A stretch of 10,691 bases of DNA, taken from NCBI GenBank assembly GCA_009392095.1, contig VFHF01000086.1:1-10691 (forward strand), in the 5' to 3' direction. A program made the translations under genes and the position numbers. Below, one piece after another: positions 1 to 7,727 of this stretch. This DNA comes from SAR202 cluster bacterium. GTDB lineage: Bacteria; Chloroflexota; Dehalococcoidia; Lucifugimonadales; UBA3495. Within the stretch, counting starts at the first letter, position 1; each line of letters begins with the position of its first letter. The notes beneath the pieces were generated by a model. That model had not been told where the DNA came from and searched no databases. It saw only the letters and a list, made by a program, of their open reading frames with translations.

Positions 1-37
1 GACGGGGCTTCTCGTATTGTGATGCAGGCCAAAATTC

Positions 38-445
38 TTACCGCTGGCGTGCCGAAAGACCCAACATCCAATCCTGGAAGCTAGCAGAGGCTGGCACCGT
101 TACTTCGGGTCCAAATGCTCCGTTTGCGCGGCCTCCTTCAGCTACATTAACTAGTACGTTGTAACCAAGCTCGGCCAATCCAACATCCGGAGTAGTGTTC
201 GTGCCGGTGGCTTTCGCAATATCCCAGCTATGAACAATCATGGCCGTGATCGGCGCCATTACGAATTGACCGCCCGGCCTCGCACCAAAGGGAGTCTCGA
301 CGACCGCTGCAAGATCGATCTCTTTGATGGTGGCGAGCACCTGGTCCGTGATCGAAATAAGCCTTGCTTCCGCACCTTCAGACGGGAATGGATGATCGAC
401 GTTACCCATGCTTGCTGGGTCGGGCGTTGCTGAGCCCGTCGCCAA
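38..445 (-). pseudogene. C-terminal remnant of a TIGR03086/DinB-like (mycothiol-dependent maleylpyruvate isomerase-like) metal-binding protein
   Basis: The 135-residue reading frame resembles the second half of TIGR03086-type metal-binding proteins of the DinB/MDMPI superfamily. It has a linker with PFGARPGGQF, then a helix with IVHSWDIAKATG (His72, the likely C-terminal metal ligand), then the family-typical end FGPEVTVPASASFQDWMLGL. Intact members are about 190 residues and start with a helix bundle carrying the first metal-binding His in a W-x-V-x-D-L-x-x-H region. That half is absent here. The frame opens only at a TTG (443-445) with no good SD, and an in-frame TAG lies just upstream at 473-475. 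An internal ATG at 407-409 is another possible start. I see no convincing N-terminal half in any minus-strand frame up to 708. I therefore read it as a truncated remnant; a divergent short protein or a frameshifted assembly is possible. Family call fairly sure, status uncertain. Confidence 0.55.
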
Positions 446-708
446 GATCGGCCAAAGTTGCGCTAGTGCTGCCTAGTATGCCTCTACGGGGTTTGGTCCT
501 TCCGCTATGATAGTTCCGCTAGATTTCCAAAAATTTCTTATTTCTTATTCAGAGTTCCATACGCTGAGCGCCCCAAAATTTAAACATTCTGGCTACGCCC
601 TCTGGTGATAATCCGATGCGAATGTCGCAGGGTTGTATCCAGCTAAAATCGAAGGGTCAACTTAGCATTGTCTCCACCCGGTTAATTCTTCATTAATGGT
701 ACGTCTAA
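446..708. other. Intergenic stretch without a supported gene
   Basis: This ~260 bp gap lies between the MmgE/PrpD stop and the DinB-like remnant. It is AT-richer than the flanking genes, has stops in all frames at short spacing, and shows no recognisable RNA or strong terminator. The minus-strand frame of the remnant stays open upstream of its TAG (473-475) only as far as a TAA at 545-547. The roughly 23 codons between resemble nothing I know. The gap may be decayed sequence from the lost N-terminal half, which fits the truncation but is not shown. Confidence 0.4.
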
Positions 709-2079
709 CTAAGATTTTTCAGCCACCAGCGTGCTCCGAATCGCTGTGGCTATATCGGTCATTTCGGGTATGTTTCCCCAGGTCTCAATGGCCTCGGCGA
801 TTCCGTCCGGCGAGAGCACCCGTGAGACGTTATCTTGGAACTTGTCCTTGATGGCGTCGAAACCCCAGGGGTTTTTTTGGCTGCCCAAGGTGTCTTCCCG
901 GGCAGTAGTGTGCTCGAAGACCCTCCCGTCCTTCAAGGTAATCTTGACCTTGAGACCGTCGGCGGATTCCGTGAGCAGTTCTTCGGACTTGGCCATCACC
1001 CTGGTGCGTACCTTGCCCATCGTATCGTTTATCATCTCGTCGTCGATCTTGTCTTGGGTGAAGGTGTCGATGTTGACTTCCCCGTCAACCAAGGCTGCAG
1101 CCACGTTGTACTTAGCGCTGAACTTACCCTTCAATTCGTCTTCTGGCTCCTGATAGAGCATCACCACCGAGAAGTAAGACTGGTCAATCTCAGCGTCGGC
1201 CACATCGTCGTAGGTAAAATCGTTGTCCCTCATCAAGCTGAACAAGCTATCCAGCATGGCGTGGTTGCCGCCACAGCAGGGGTATTTTTTGATCATAAGG
1301 GCGTCCTGGGTGCGAAAGGGCTTGCCCATGTTATCGGCCATGCGGTCAAGGTCGTAAACACCCTCGCCCAACACCACGTTGGCGAACCCAAAGGGATGCT
1401 CGATGACCTGGTCCCCGGCGGTCATCCCCATCTGGGCCAACTGCACGGCGGTAACACCATCCCGGCCAACCAAGCCGGCGTGAAGGGGTTTGGTCATGGT
1501 GCCAAAGTTGTGAATCAGTCCGGAAGACATAGAGCCGGCCATGCCCAGGGCCATGATCGTTTGGTGTTCGTCCAGTTTCAGCAGTTTGGCGCAAGCGGCG
1601 GTGCAGGCCAGTCGGCCAATGACCGCGGTGCTGTGAAATCCCTTGTCCATCTGCTTGTATTTAGTCTCGTGGGCCAAGGCCAGGCCAATCTCGCAACCCA
1701 CCACATAAGCTTCTAGCAAGTCGCGTCCGGTTGCGCCGGTGTGCTCGCCAATGGCCAGCAGGGCTGGGAATATGGCGACTGTCGGATGCCCAAACCCACC
1801 GAAGTCATCAAAATCCAACGCATGGCCCATAGTACCGTTGGCCAACGCGGCGTTGGCCTGGGTGCTCTGGAAGCCACCGGCCAATACTGTGGACTCGGGG
1901 GCGGCGCCCATGCTGCTGGTGTATCTCTGGATAATCTCTCCGACTGGTTGCTGGGAGCCTGCCAGGATGACCCCCAAAAGGTCGAAGCAAGACTCGTTGG
2001 CAACTCGGATGGCGTCGGGCGGGATGTCTTCATAGTTAGTGTCTACGATCCACTTGGCGATGGTCTCAGTTGCGCCCAT
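709..2079 (-). CDS. MmgE/PrpD family protein (2-methylcitrate dehydratase / cis-aconitate decarboxylase superfamily)
   Basis: This 456-residue protein matches the usual ~450-460 residue length of the MmgE/PrpD family, cytosolic enzymes that dehydrate or decarboxylate small tricarboxylic or related acids. The all-helical N-terminal domain has the hallmark NGTMGHALDFDD (81-92). Residues equivalent to the active site of cis-aconitate decarboxylase can be picked out: Asp89, His98 (GHPT), His149 (KGFHSTAVIG), Lys197 (GTMTKPLH) and Lys264/265 (KKYPCC). The smaller C-terminal lid domain follows. The ATG start is well supported by GGAGGT at 2085-2090, five bases upstream, and a promoter lies further up. 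It is divergent from the TPR lipoprotein gene. Environmental bacteria often carry several MmgE/PrpD paralogs of unknown substrate. No propionate-cycle partners (prpB, prpC) are present, so calling it PrpD would overreach. Family assignment is very secure; substrate unknown. Confidence 0.93.
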   Translation of the reverse strand: MGATETIAKWIVDTNYEDIPPDAIRVANESCFDLLGVILAGSQQPVGEIIQRYTSSMGAAPESTVLAGGFQSTQANAALANGTMGHALDFDDFGGFGHPTVAIFPALLAIGEHTGATGRDLLEAYVVGCEIGLALAHETKYKQMDKGFHSTAVIGRLACTAACAKLLKLDEHQTIMALGMAGSMSSGLIHNFGTMTKPLHAGLVGRDGVTAVQLAQMGMTAGDQVIEHPFGFANVVLGEGVYDLDRMADNMGKPFRTQDALMIKKYPCCGGNHAMLDSLFSLMRDNDFTYDDVADAEIDQSYFSVVMLYQEPEDELKGKFSAKYNVAAALVDGEVNIDTFTQDKIDDEMINDTMGKVRTRVMAKSEELLTESADGLKVKITLKDGRVFEHTTAREDTLGSQKNPWGFDAIKDKFQDNVSRVLSPDGIAEAIETWGNIPEMTDIATAIRSTLVAEKS

Positions 2080-2084
2080 CTTTT

Positions 2085-2090
2085 ACCTCC
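2085..2090 (-). promoter_or_regulatory. Ribosome binding site of the MmgE/PrpD gene
   Basis: Read on the minus strand, GGAGGT stands five bases before the ATG at 2077-2079. It is a strong SD at good spacing and fixes this start. Confidence 0.8.
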
Positions 2091-2132
2091 GTTCGTTCAT
2101 TACTTCTGCGTCAGACTGCATTTGTGCGCAAC

Positions 2133-2160
2133 ATTATATACCTGCCATAAATGCGGGCAA
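2133..2160 (-). promoter_or_regulatory. Candidate sigma-70-type promoter of the MmgE/PrpD gene
   Basis: On the minus strand a perfect TATAAT (2138 to 2133) is preceded after 16 bases by TTGCCC (2160 to 2155), which matches four of six -35 positions. The predicted transcript would start near 2126, giving a leader of about 47 bases before the ATG. I did not find an equally good promoter for the divergent TPR gene in this 132 bp gap. Confidence 0.5.
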
Positions 2161-2211
2161 AGAGCGCCCTGTTTCTTTGAATTGATAGGCAGGAGAAATC
2201 GAGATTGCAAA

Positions 2212-3058
2212 ATGTTCTTTGAGCGATCAGTTGGACTATTCACGCTATTCCTAATCGGGCTGTTGGCGTTGGCCGCATGTGGCGGCGGCGACTCAGACAA
2301 AGCCGCGGAACATTATGTGAAAGGCACCGTCTATACCACCGCCGGACCATGGGAGAACGCAATCAAGGAATTTGACGAATCCATCCGATTAGACCCGAAG
2401 GCCGCCGACGCCCACAACAACCGTGGCGCCGTTTACGCAAAGCTCGACCAGTTCCAAAAAGCCATCGGCGATTACGACGAAGGCATCCGGATTGAACCTG
2501 ACCTCTCAAATGGCTATCACAACCGGGCCATTGCGTATGGCGACTTGAGGGGTTGGCAAGGCTATCGAAGATTACACCTCAGCTCTTCAGTTGGGCGCAA
2601 GCAACGCTGACGCCTACTACAGCCGGGGTTATAGCCGTTACCACTTGGGGCGATACAAACTGGCCGTATCCGGGTTTTGCGACGCCATCATACTTGTCCC
2701 CAACGACGTCGAGGCTTACCGGAATCGGGGACTAGCGTATCGGAACGACGGTCAGTACGATCTGGCCGTGGTAGATTTCAATCACCTTCTCGAATTAAAC
2801 TCCAAGGATGTTGCCGTCTACGTTGAACGGGACATCACCTTTGACGCCATGGCCCTGCCTGATCGGGCGATTGAAGACTTCACCCAAGCCATCAGTGTCG
2901 ATCCTACTTCAGGCGTGGCCTACGCCAACCGGGCTTTAGTCTTGGTCTTCGCCGGAACCGTTGAGGAAGCGCGGGCCGACGCCGAACGGGCGATAGGATT
3001 GGGGGTGGAACTGGAGACACTGATAACCACTCTGAAATTGAACATTCGCCACAAGTAA
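2212..3058 (+). pseudogene. TPR-repeat lipoprotein, interrupted by a frameshift near 2551-2557
   Basis: The ATG at 2212 opens a lipoprotein signal peptide: short n-region MFFERS, hydrophobic core, and lipobox LAAC with Cys23, then GGGDSDK. TPR units follow (DAHNNRGAVYAKL, NGYHNRAIAYGDL). After codon GGT at 2551-2553 the repeat pattern jumps to another frame, where GKAIEDYTSALQLGASNADAYY continues in register. The first frame stops at 2608-2610 and the second runs to 3058. Together they encode about seven TPRs, ending in TLKLNIRHK. One extra base or two missing bases would explain the shift. TPR spacing favours two lost bases, because one residue is missing between the helices. AGGAG at 2191-2195 is 16 bases from the ATG, so the SD is poor. 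If intact it would be a membrane-anchored protein-interaction scaffold. Real decay and a sequencing error are both possible. Confidence 0.75.
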
Positions 3059-3108
3059 TCCTCCGAAATCCAAGAGGTAGCCGCCACGCAACTTCTCCTA
3101 CAGCGATC

Positions 3109-4293
3109 ATGATATCGACAGCCAGCACTGTCATCATCGGCGGCGGGGTGATGGGCTGCTCCATCGCCTACAACCTGGCCTCCAGGGGAGTCACCGGAAT
3201 CCTGCTTCTGGAACAGGATGTGCTGGGCGCCGGCGCTACCGGACGGTCGACGGCCTTGGTCCACACCCATTATTCAACCCAAGTGCTGGCCGGGATGGCC
3301 TGGCATAGCCTCCAGGTTTTCAGGGACTTCAGTGAAATCGTGGGCAGCCGATGCGGCTTTACTGAAACCGGACATCTGGTGTTTGCTGGTAGAAAAGACC
3401 ACGACCAGACTCGCGCCAGAGTCGCTCTCCAGCAAGAGGCCGGCATCGAGACCACAATCATCGACCAACAAGAAGCCGGAGCGTTAACTCTCGGCTTCGA
3501 TCTTGACGACTGCGCCGCCATCGTTCACGAACCGTTGTCGGGGTATGCCGATGCCTCTGGAACGACTCTAGCTTACGCTACCCAGGCCCGCTATCTTGGC
3601 GTAAAAACGGCGTTGAGAACGTCCGCGACAGAGCTAGAGATTACCGGAGGAAAGGTCACAGGGGTCCTTTCCAGCCAAGGGCGCATCAGCGCCGAGCGTG
3701 TCATCGTCGCAGCCGGTGCATGGAGCAGCGGCCTACTTGAGCAGTGCGGAGTTAGCCTGCCCTTGACCGTCAGCCGTCATGAAGTTGCAGCTTTCACGAG
3801 GCCGTCGGCCAGCATTTCAAGCCTCCCAGGAGCAACCGACCTGGTCAATCAGACTTACTTCCGGCCTGAGGGAACTGACCTGCTCTTGGCCGGCGGCGGA
3901 GGACCTGGCGAGCCGGTTGAGGACCCGTTGGTGTATGGCCACCGGCCCACCCAAAAATCCATCGAGTCGGTCTGGATCCGGCTGGCCAACCGAATCCCCA
4001 TGATGGAACAGACCGAATACAAAAACGGTTTCGCCGGGCTGTATACCTCGACTCCGGACCGACATCCCATCATCGACCAAATCAACGGTATCGAAGGGCT
4101 TTTCGTCTGCGCTGGGTTCAGCGGGCACGGTTTTAAATTGGCGCCCGCAGCCGGCGTGACGATGGCGGAATTGGTGGTTGATGGCCAGGCCTCAACTATC
4201 GATATCTCGCCTTTGCGCCTTTCCCGGTTCGCAACAGGGCCGAACTCAAAAGCAGGTCTACTATCTGAAAGCGGGGATGATATCGTTATTTAA
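3109..4293 (+). CDS. FAD-dependent oxidoreductase, DAO family (sarcosine oxidase beta / glycine oxidase-like)
   Basis: This 394-residue cytosolic flavoprotein would oxidise the C-N bond of an N-methyl or secondary amino acid, or a related amine. The N-terminus VIIGGGVMGCSIAYNLASRG (8-27) is the FAD-binding Rossmann motif GxGxxG, with Glu35 at the end of the second strand to bind ribose. GRSTALVHTHYS (45-56) is the typical segment near the flavin, and VIVAAGAWS is the conserved strand before the substrate domain. DRHPII (317-322) and GFSGHGFKLAPAAG (336-349) are the C-terminal DAO signature. Length is normal for single-subunit members. There is no obvious SD before the ATG at 3109. The gene sits 50 bp after one broken TPR gene and 62 bp before another, so it may be co-transcribed with them. 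The best-known relatives are SoxB and dimethylglycine dehydrogenase domains, but no partner subunits are seen and the substrate is open. Confidence 0.9.
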   Translation: MISTASTVIIGGGVMGCSIAYNLASRGVTGILLLEQDVLGAGATGRSTALVHTHYSTQVLAGMAWHSLQVFRDFSEIVGSRCGFTETGHLVFAGRKDHDQTRARVALQQEAGIETTIIDQQEAGALTLGFDLDDCAAIVHEPLSGYADASGTTLAYATQARYLGVKTALRTSATELEITGGKVTGVLSSQGRISAERVIVAAGAWSSGLLEQCGVSLPLTVSRHEVAAFTRPSASISSLPGATDLVNQTYFRPEGTDLLLAGGGGPGEPVEDPLVYGHRPTQKSIESVWIRLANRIPMMEQTEYKNGFAGLYTSTPDRHPIIDQINGIEGLFVCAGFSGHGFKLAPAAGVTMAELVVDGQASTIDISPLRLSRFATGPNSKAGLLSESGDDIVI

Positions 4294-4355
4294 CAATCAC
4301 AGGACCGCTTCCAGTCTCGAATCCCCCTTATACCTCTCGATTTGGGTTCCGCCGG

Positions 4356-4668
4356 TTGATCCTACCGGTCGCCGCCGTAACGGTTCTTGGGCTTGCCGCT
4401 CGCTTAGGGCTCAGCGACGCCGAGAAGCGCTTCAACAGCGGAACGGAGCTGATGGACGAAGGTAGGTACGAGGAGGCCATCGCCGACTTGGACCGCGTGG
4501 TTGAGATTGACCCCACTTACGCTAAAACATACCTGGTGCGGGCGTCCGCCCAGGCCAAGCTTGGCCTGGCCCCACAGTACCAGGCAGACCATTGACCAGG
4601 TAGTCGCCCTTGGCATAGACCGAGCCAAGGTGAAATTGAACATCGCAGGTACCTCCCCGTCCCCTTAA
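4356..4668 (+). pseudogene. Short membrane-anchored TPR protein, frameshifted in a CCCC run (4570-4573)
   Basis: From TTG 4356 the frame reads a hydrophobic signal-anchor (ILPVAAVTVLGLAARLGL), then SDAEKRFNSGTELMDEGRYEEA and a second TPR helix pair (AKTYLVRASAQAKLG). It then runs into a TGA at 4593-4595. Dropping one C from the CCCC run gives TIDQVVALGIDRAKVKLNIA and a stop at 4666-4668. The restored protein of about 104 residues keeps exact TPR spacing and ends with the same tail type as its neighbours (compare TLKLNIRHK of the first TPR gene). The 13-base string TGAAATTGAACAT is shared with that gene's end. No ATG or SD is visible; the frame is open back to 4281, so the true start is uncertain. 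A one-base homopolymer insertion could be a sequencing error or true decay. Confidence 0.6.
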
Positions 4669-4789
4669 GAGTATAATCCGGTCTACAGATTCGATGCGCC
4701 AACTCCAGACTGCCCCCGGACACACGCGGTGAGACTGATCCATCCGGGATACGGCCTCTCTGGACTTGTCGGCCTAGGGGTCACTCCGG

Positions 4790-5194
4790 ATGATTCTCCG
4801 CTTCTTGTCGGCCTTCTACGGCGGTATGAAGTCAGTATCCAGCGGTTTCTACTTCACCTGGGGCATGAACTACGCCCGGTGGGGACAGCCGGCCAAGGCA
4901 ATGTTTTACCTCAACCGGGCCATTAAGCTGAACGACAAAAACGCCAACATCTTTTACCAGCGCGGCCTTCTGTTGGTCGCCATGGCACGGCCTGAAGCTG
5001 CGCTCGTCGATTTCGACACCTCCATCGAGATAAATCCCAAGTACCTGGACGTCTATCTCAACCGCAGTTTGATCCTGGCTTTGACCGGTAGGCACGAAGA
5101 GGCGCTGAAAGACGTCGAAGAAGCAGTAGCCCTTGGCGCAGACCGGCCTAGCTTGGAGAACCAGATCGCAGAGCTCCGAGACCGGGTCAATTAG
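4790..5194 (+). CDS. TPR-repeat protein
   Basis: This 134-residue protein consists almost entirely of tetratricopeptide repeats. After a ~25-residue lead with hydrophobic and aromatic residues (MILRFLSAFYGG) it shows FTWGMNYARWGQPAKAMFYL, NIFYQRGLLLVAMARPEAAL and DVYLNRSLILALTGRHEEAL, about three repeats. It ends in VALGADRPSLENQIAELRD, a tail shared with the other TPR genes nearby. TPR proteins are docking scaffolds and no enzymatic activity is expected. AGGGG nine bases before the ATG is a modest SD. The start is less secure than the body, and the N-terminus may not be a functional signal because it is not strongly hydrophobic throughout. It is 21 bp from the next TPR gene, so the two are probably co-transcribed. 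Confidence 0.8.
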   Translation: MILRFLSAFYGGMKSVSSGFYFTWGMNYARWGQPAKAMFYLNRAIKLNDKNANIFYQRGLLLVAMARPEAALVDFDTSIEINPKYLDVYLNRSLILALTGRHEEALKDVEEAVALGADRPSLENQIAELRDRVN

Positions 5195-5215
5195 CACTCA
5201 CCCAAAGACCAAATC

Positions 5216-5953
5216 ATGAGAATCTTCATAGTATTTCAAATCTTGGGCAGGTTCGTACGCTGGTTGTTGCCCGGCGCTGTCACTATGACGGACGCCGAAA
5301 AGGTCTACGACACTGGGGTGCGGATGCAGCGCCAAGGCCGGTTGGATGATGCGGTAAAACGTTACACGCAGGCCATCCAGATGGACCATTCTTTGGCCCA
5401 GGCCTATAGCAACCGCGGTTCAACCTATTTGAGTCTAGGCCAACCAGAAAACGCCCTTGCCGACCTGGATGAGGCCATCAGATTGAATCCCACCCTGGCC
5501 GTGGCCTACAGCAACCGGGGACTCGCCTACACAAACCTAGCCAAATTTCGTGAAGCCGTAAACGACCTGAACGAAGCCGTTCGCCTCAACCCAAACTTTG
5601 CCGACGCGTATAGTAGCCGGGGATTCGCCCACCGGGCCGCTGGGCGCTTGACGAGGGCCATCAGCGATTTTGACCAGGCTATTCGCATCGACGGCAAGTT
5701 TTCAGTTGCTTATAACAACCGGGCTGATGTCCACATCGAGATGAACAACGCCGAACTGGCCTTAACCGATCTGGACGAGGCCATCAAGCTGGACCCTGGG
5801 TTCGCCGTTGCCTTCGCCAACCGGGCCTTTGCCTGGACACTGCTGAAGGACGATTCCAAAGCCGGCCGGGACCGGGATGCCGCCGTGAGACTTGGCCTAG
5901 ACCGGGTTCTCCTAGAAGAGAAAATGACCGAGTTTAAAGAGCGGGCCAAGTAA
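5216..5953 (+). CDS. TPR-repeat protein with N-terminal hydrophobic segment
   Basis: This 245-residue protein is the longest intact member of the local TPR family. The N-terminus MRIFIVFQILGRFVRWLLPG is a hydrophobic, weakly charged segment that may anchor it to the membrane. TMTDAEKVYDTGVRMQRQGR starts the first repeat. Five further canonical 34-residue repeats follow, with conserved Y-S-N-R-G helix starts and A-I/V-R-L-N-P repeat ends (AYSNRGSTYLSLGQPENALA, AYSNRGLAYTNLAKFREAVN, AYSSRGFAHRAAGRLTRAIS, AYNNRADVHIEMNNAELALT, AFANRAFAWTLLKDDSKAGR). A charged helix, LLEEKMTEFKERAK, caps it. The near-identical repeats suggest internal duplication. The SD is weak. The M20 hydrolase gene follows after 53 bp. 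It is a probable scaffold or assembly factor with unknown partner. Confidence 0.85.
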   Translation: MRIFIVFQILGRFVRWLLPGAVTMTDAEKVYDTGVRMQRQGRLDDAVKRYTQAIQMDHSLAQAYSNRGSTYLSLGQPENALADLDEAIRLNPTLAVAYSNRGLAYTNLAKFREAVNDLNEAVRLNPNFADAYSSRGFAHRAAGRLTRAISDFDQAIRIDGKFSVAYNNRADVHIEMNNAELALTDLDEAIKLDPGFAVAFANRAFAWTLLKDDSKAGRDRDAAVRLGLDRVLLEEKMTEFKERAK

Positions 5954-6006
5954 CAACCTCTTTCAACCCCTGTAACTTATGTATTTTCAACCACGAGGCT
6001 AACTCC

Positions 6007-7248
6007 ATGCCTAGGTATTCAATCAACGAGTCACGAATCAACCAGACGTTGCAAGAACTAGGCCACCTGGGCGAAAGCCCTGAAGGTATGGATCGAGTGG
6101 CTTATTCTCCAGAGGACATCGCCGGGCGGGACTACACCATCAAACTGATGCAGGAAGCCGGTCTGGAAACCCGAATCGACGCCGCCGGAAACATAATCGG
6201 GCGTCGGGCCGGTTCCGACGACAACCTGCCGGCCATCGCCTTGGGTTCTCACACCGACACGGTCCCCAAGGGCGGCAAATATGACGGCGCCCTGGGTGTT
6301 ATGGGTGCAATCGAGGTTATACGCACGCTTGAAGAGCAAGGCCACCGCACCCGCCATCCGTTGGAGGTGATCGACTTCACTAATGAAGAGGGCACCCGCT
6401 TTCACCGTTGGCTAGTGGGCAGCCGTTCCATGTCCGGCCTGCTGGAGCAAGAAGACCTAGATGCCCTGGACGACGACGGACTCAGCCTGGGCCCGTGCAT
6501 AGCCGACATCGGCGGCGACCTCTCGCGCATAGGCGAAGCCGTCCGCAGCCCTGGAGAATTGGCCGCCTACTTTGAATTGCACATCGAGCAAGGGCCTTAC
6601 TTACACCAATCCGGCAACCCCATAGGCGTGGTCACCGGCATCACCGGGAGGGCCGTGTTCGAAGTTGAGATCGAGGGCAAAGCCAACCACGCCGGCACCA
6701 CCCCGATGTCGACCCGCCGCGACGCCTTGGTCAGCGCATCCAAACTGGTCCTGAACATCCAAAAGATGGCTGCGGAACAGGAGATCTGCCGGGTCTCTAC
6801 AGTGGGCTCCATCAAGGCCATCCCCAATGCCGTTAACGTCATCCCGGGCCATGCCAGCATTGGACTGGAGTTTAGGGACACGGACATGGAAGCGCTGGCC
6901 GCCGCCGAGCAGGAGCTGCGCCGGATCACGGACCAAGCCGCGGTGGACGATATAGTGGACATTGACGTCATCCGCCACCGGTTCACGTCCGCTGTCCCAA
7001 TCACCGCCGACATGCAGGCCCTGGTGGCCGAGGCCGCTGAGAACTGCGGAATGGCTTGGGAACCGCTGGCCAGCGGCGCCGGACACGACGCTCAGGCGGT
7101 GGCCAACATCGCCCCAGTCGCCATGATCTTTGTGCCCAGCATCGACGGCATCAGCCATGCCATCGAAGAATATTCGACGCCCCAGGACTGCGCCAACGGC
7201 GTCCAAGTATTACTGGAACTGCTACTGCTGGCCGACGACCGTTCCTAA
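6007..7248 (+). CDS. M20-family Zn-dependent amidohydrolase (N-carbamoyl-L-amino acid hydrolase / allantoate amidohydrolase type)
   Basis: This 413-residue cytosolic metallo-hydrolase belongs to the group that cleaves N-carbamoyl amino acids, ureidoglycine-type compounds or allantoate, releasing ammonia and CO2 or the free amino acid. The di-metal site is complete: His82 and Asp93 (GSHTDTVPKGGKYDG), Glu127 (general base) and Glu128 (DFTNEEGTRF), His192 (HIEQGPYL) and His384 (GISHAIEEYS). The lid/dimerisation domain begins at GRAVFEVEIEGKANHAGTTP (about 214-233). Asn277 (NAVNVIPG) and Arg290 (LEFRD) match residues that bind the substrate carboxylate in this family. GAGHDAQ (357-363) is the typical C-terminal motif. 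Length is normal. The start at 6007 agrees with the family N-terminus; the SD is weak. CoxG follows after 36 bp. No allantoinase or hydantoinase gene is present, so the exact substrate is not settled. Confidence 0.92.
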   Translation: MPRYSINESRINQTLQELGHLGESPEGMDRVAYSPEDIAGRDYTIKLMQEAGLETRIDAAGNIIGRRAGSDDNLPAIALGSHTDTVPKGGKYDGALGVMGAIEVIRTLEEQGHRTRHPLEVIDFTNEEGTRFHRWLVGSRSMSGLLEQEDLDALDDDGLSLGPCIADIGGDLSRIGEAVRSPGELAAYFELHIEQGPYLHQSGNPIGVVTGITGRAVFEVEIEGKANHAGTTPMSTRRDALVSASKLVLNIQKMAAEQEICRVSTVGSIKAIPNAVNVIPGHASIGLEFRDTDMEALAAAEQELRRITDQAAVDDIVDIDVIRHRFTSAVPITADMQALVAEAAENCGMAWEPLASGAGHDAQAVANIAPVAMIFVPSIDGISHAIEEYSTPQDCANGVQVLLELLLLADDRS

Positions 7249-7284
7249 AACGTATCGTCGGCGGATTTCACAACGAGGCAACAG

Positions 7285-7719
7285 ATGAAGCTATCAGGCT
7301 CCTACGAATTTGACGCCACTCCCGAGAAGGTCTGGGGAATATTGACCAACCCGGACTCCCTGTCTTCCTGCATACCCGGCTGTGAAAAGATGGAAGCATT
7401 GGGCAACGACGAATACGCGGCCACGGTGACCATTAACATGGGGCCGATACGCAGCAAGTTCGACGCCAAGGTCAAGATGATCGATCTGAAACCCTACGAG
7501 TCTTACGGCTTATCCATCGAGGGCAATGGACCTTCCGGTTTCGTTCGTGGCGAGTCCAAGGTCAAGCTGATAGAAAACGGCGGCAAGACCACAGTGGAAG
7601 TTGAGAGCGAATCGTCATCCGGCGGCCTGTTGGCCAGGGTCGGCCAACGCATGATTGAAAGCTTCGCTAGGACCATGATGGACCGCTTCTTCACCTGTCT
7701 GCAGAAATCTGTCCGATAG
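7285..7719 (+). CDS. coxG: CoxG-like SRPBCC family protein
   Basis: This 144-residue protein matches carbon monoxide dehydrogenase subunit G (CoxG), a START/SRPBCC-fold protein. Visible signatures are the start MKLSGSYEFDATPEKVW, the NPDSLSSCIPGCEKME loop, VTINMGPIRSKFDAKV, and a C-terminal amphipathic helix (LARVGQRMIESFARTMMDRF) that would close the hydrophobic pocket. CoxG is linked to membrane attachment or maturation of CO dehydrogenase-type molybdenum hydroxylases. Recent work on relatives also proposes quinone binding, which I mention only as family knowledge. No coxLMS genes occur in the window; many Chloroflexota and Actinobacteria carry CoxG homologs next to other oxidoreductases, so a role in CO oxidation is not implied. 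GAGG just upstream may serve as SD. It is probably co-transcribed with the M20 gene. Confidence 0.88.
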   Translation: MKLSGSYEFDATPEKVWGILTNPDSLSSCIPGCEKMEALGNDEYAATVTINMGPIRSKFDAKVKMIDLKPYESYGLSIEGNGPSGFVRGESKVKLIENGGKTTVEVESESSSGGLLARVGQRMIESFARTMMDRFFTCLQKSVR

Positions 7720-7727
7720 CCGGTAAA

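Noticed and set aside
835..1716. Long plus-strand frame (293 codons) opposite the MmgE/PrpD gene
   Set aside because: It is antisense to a well-supported gene, rich in His/Val/Gly as expected for a shadow frame, and resembles no family.
1741..2211. Upstream extension of the TPR lipoprotein frame into the MmgE/PrpD gene
   Set aside because: The frame is open by chance antisense to MmgE/PrpD. The lipoprotein signal peptide clearly begins at the ATG at 2212.
6601..7206. Minus-strand frame of 201 codons opposite the M20 hydrolase
   Set aside because: Shadow of a conserved gene; Gly/His/Asp-rich composition and no SD.
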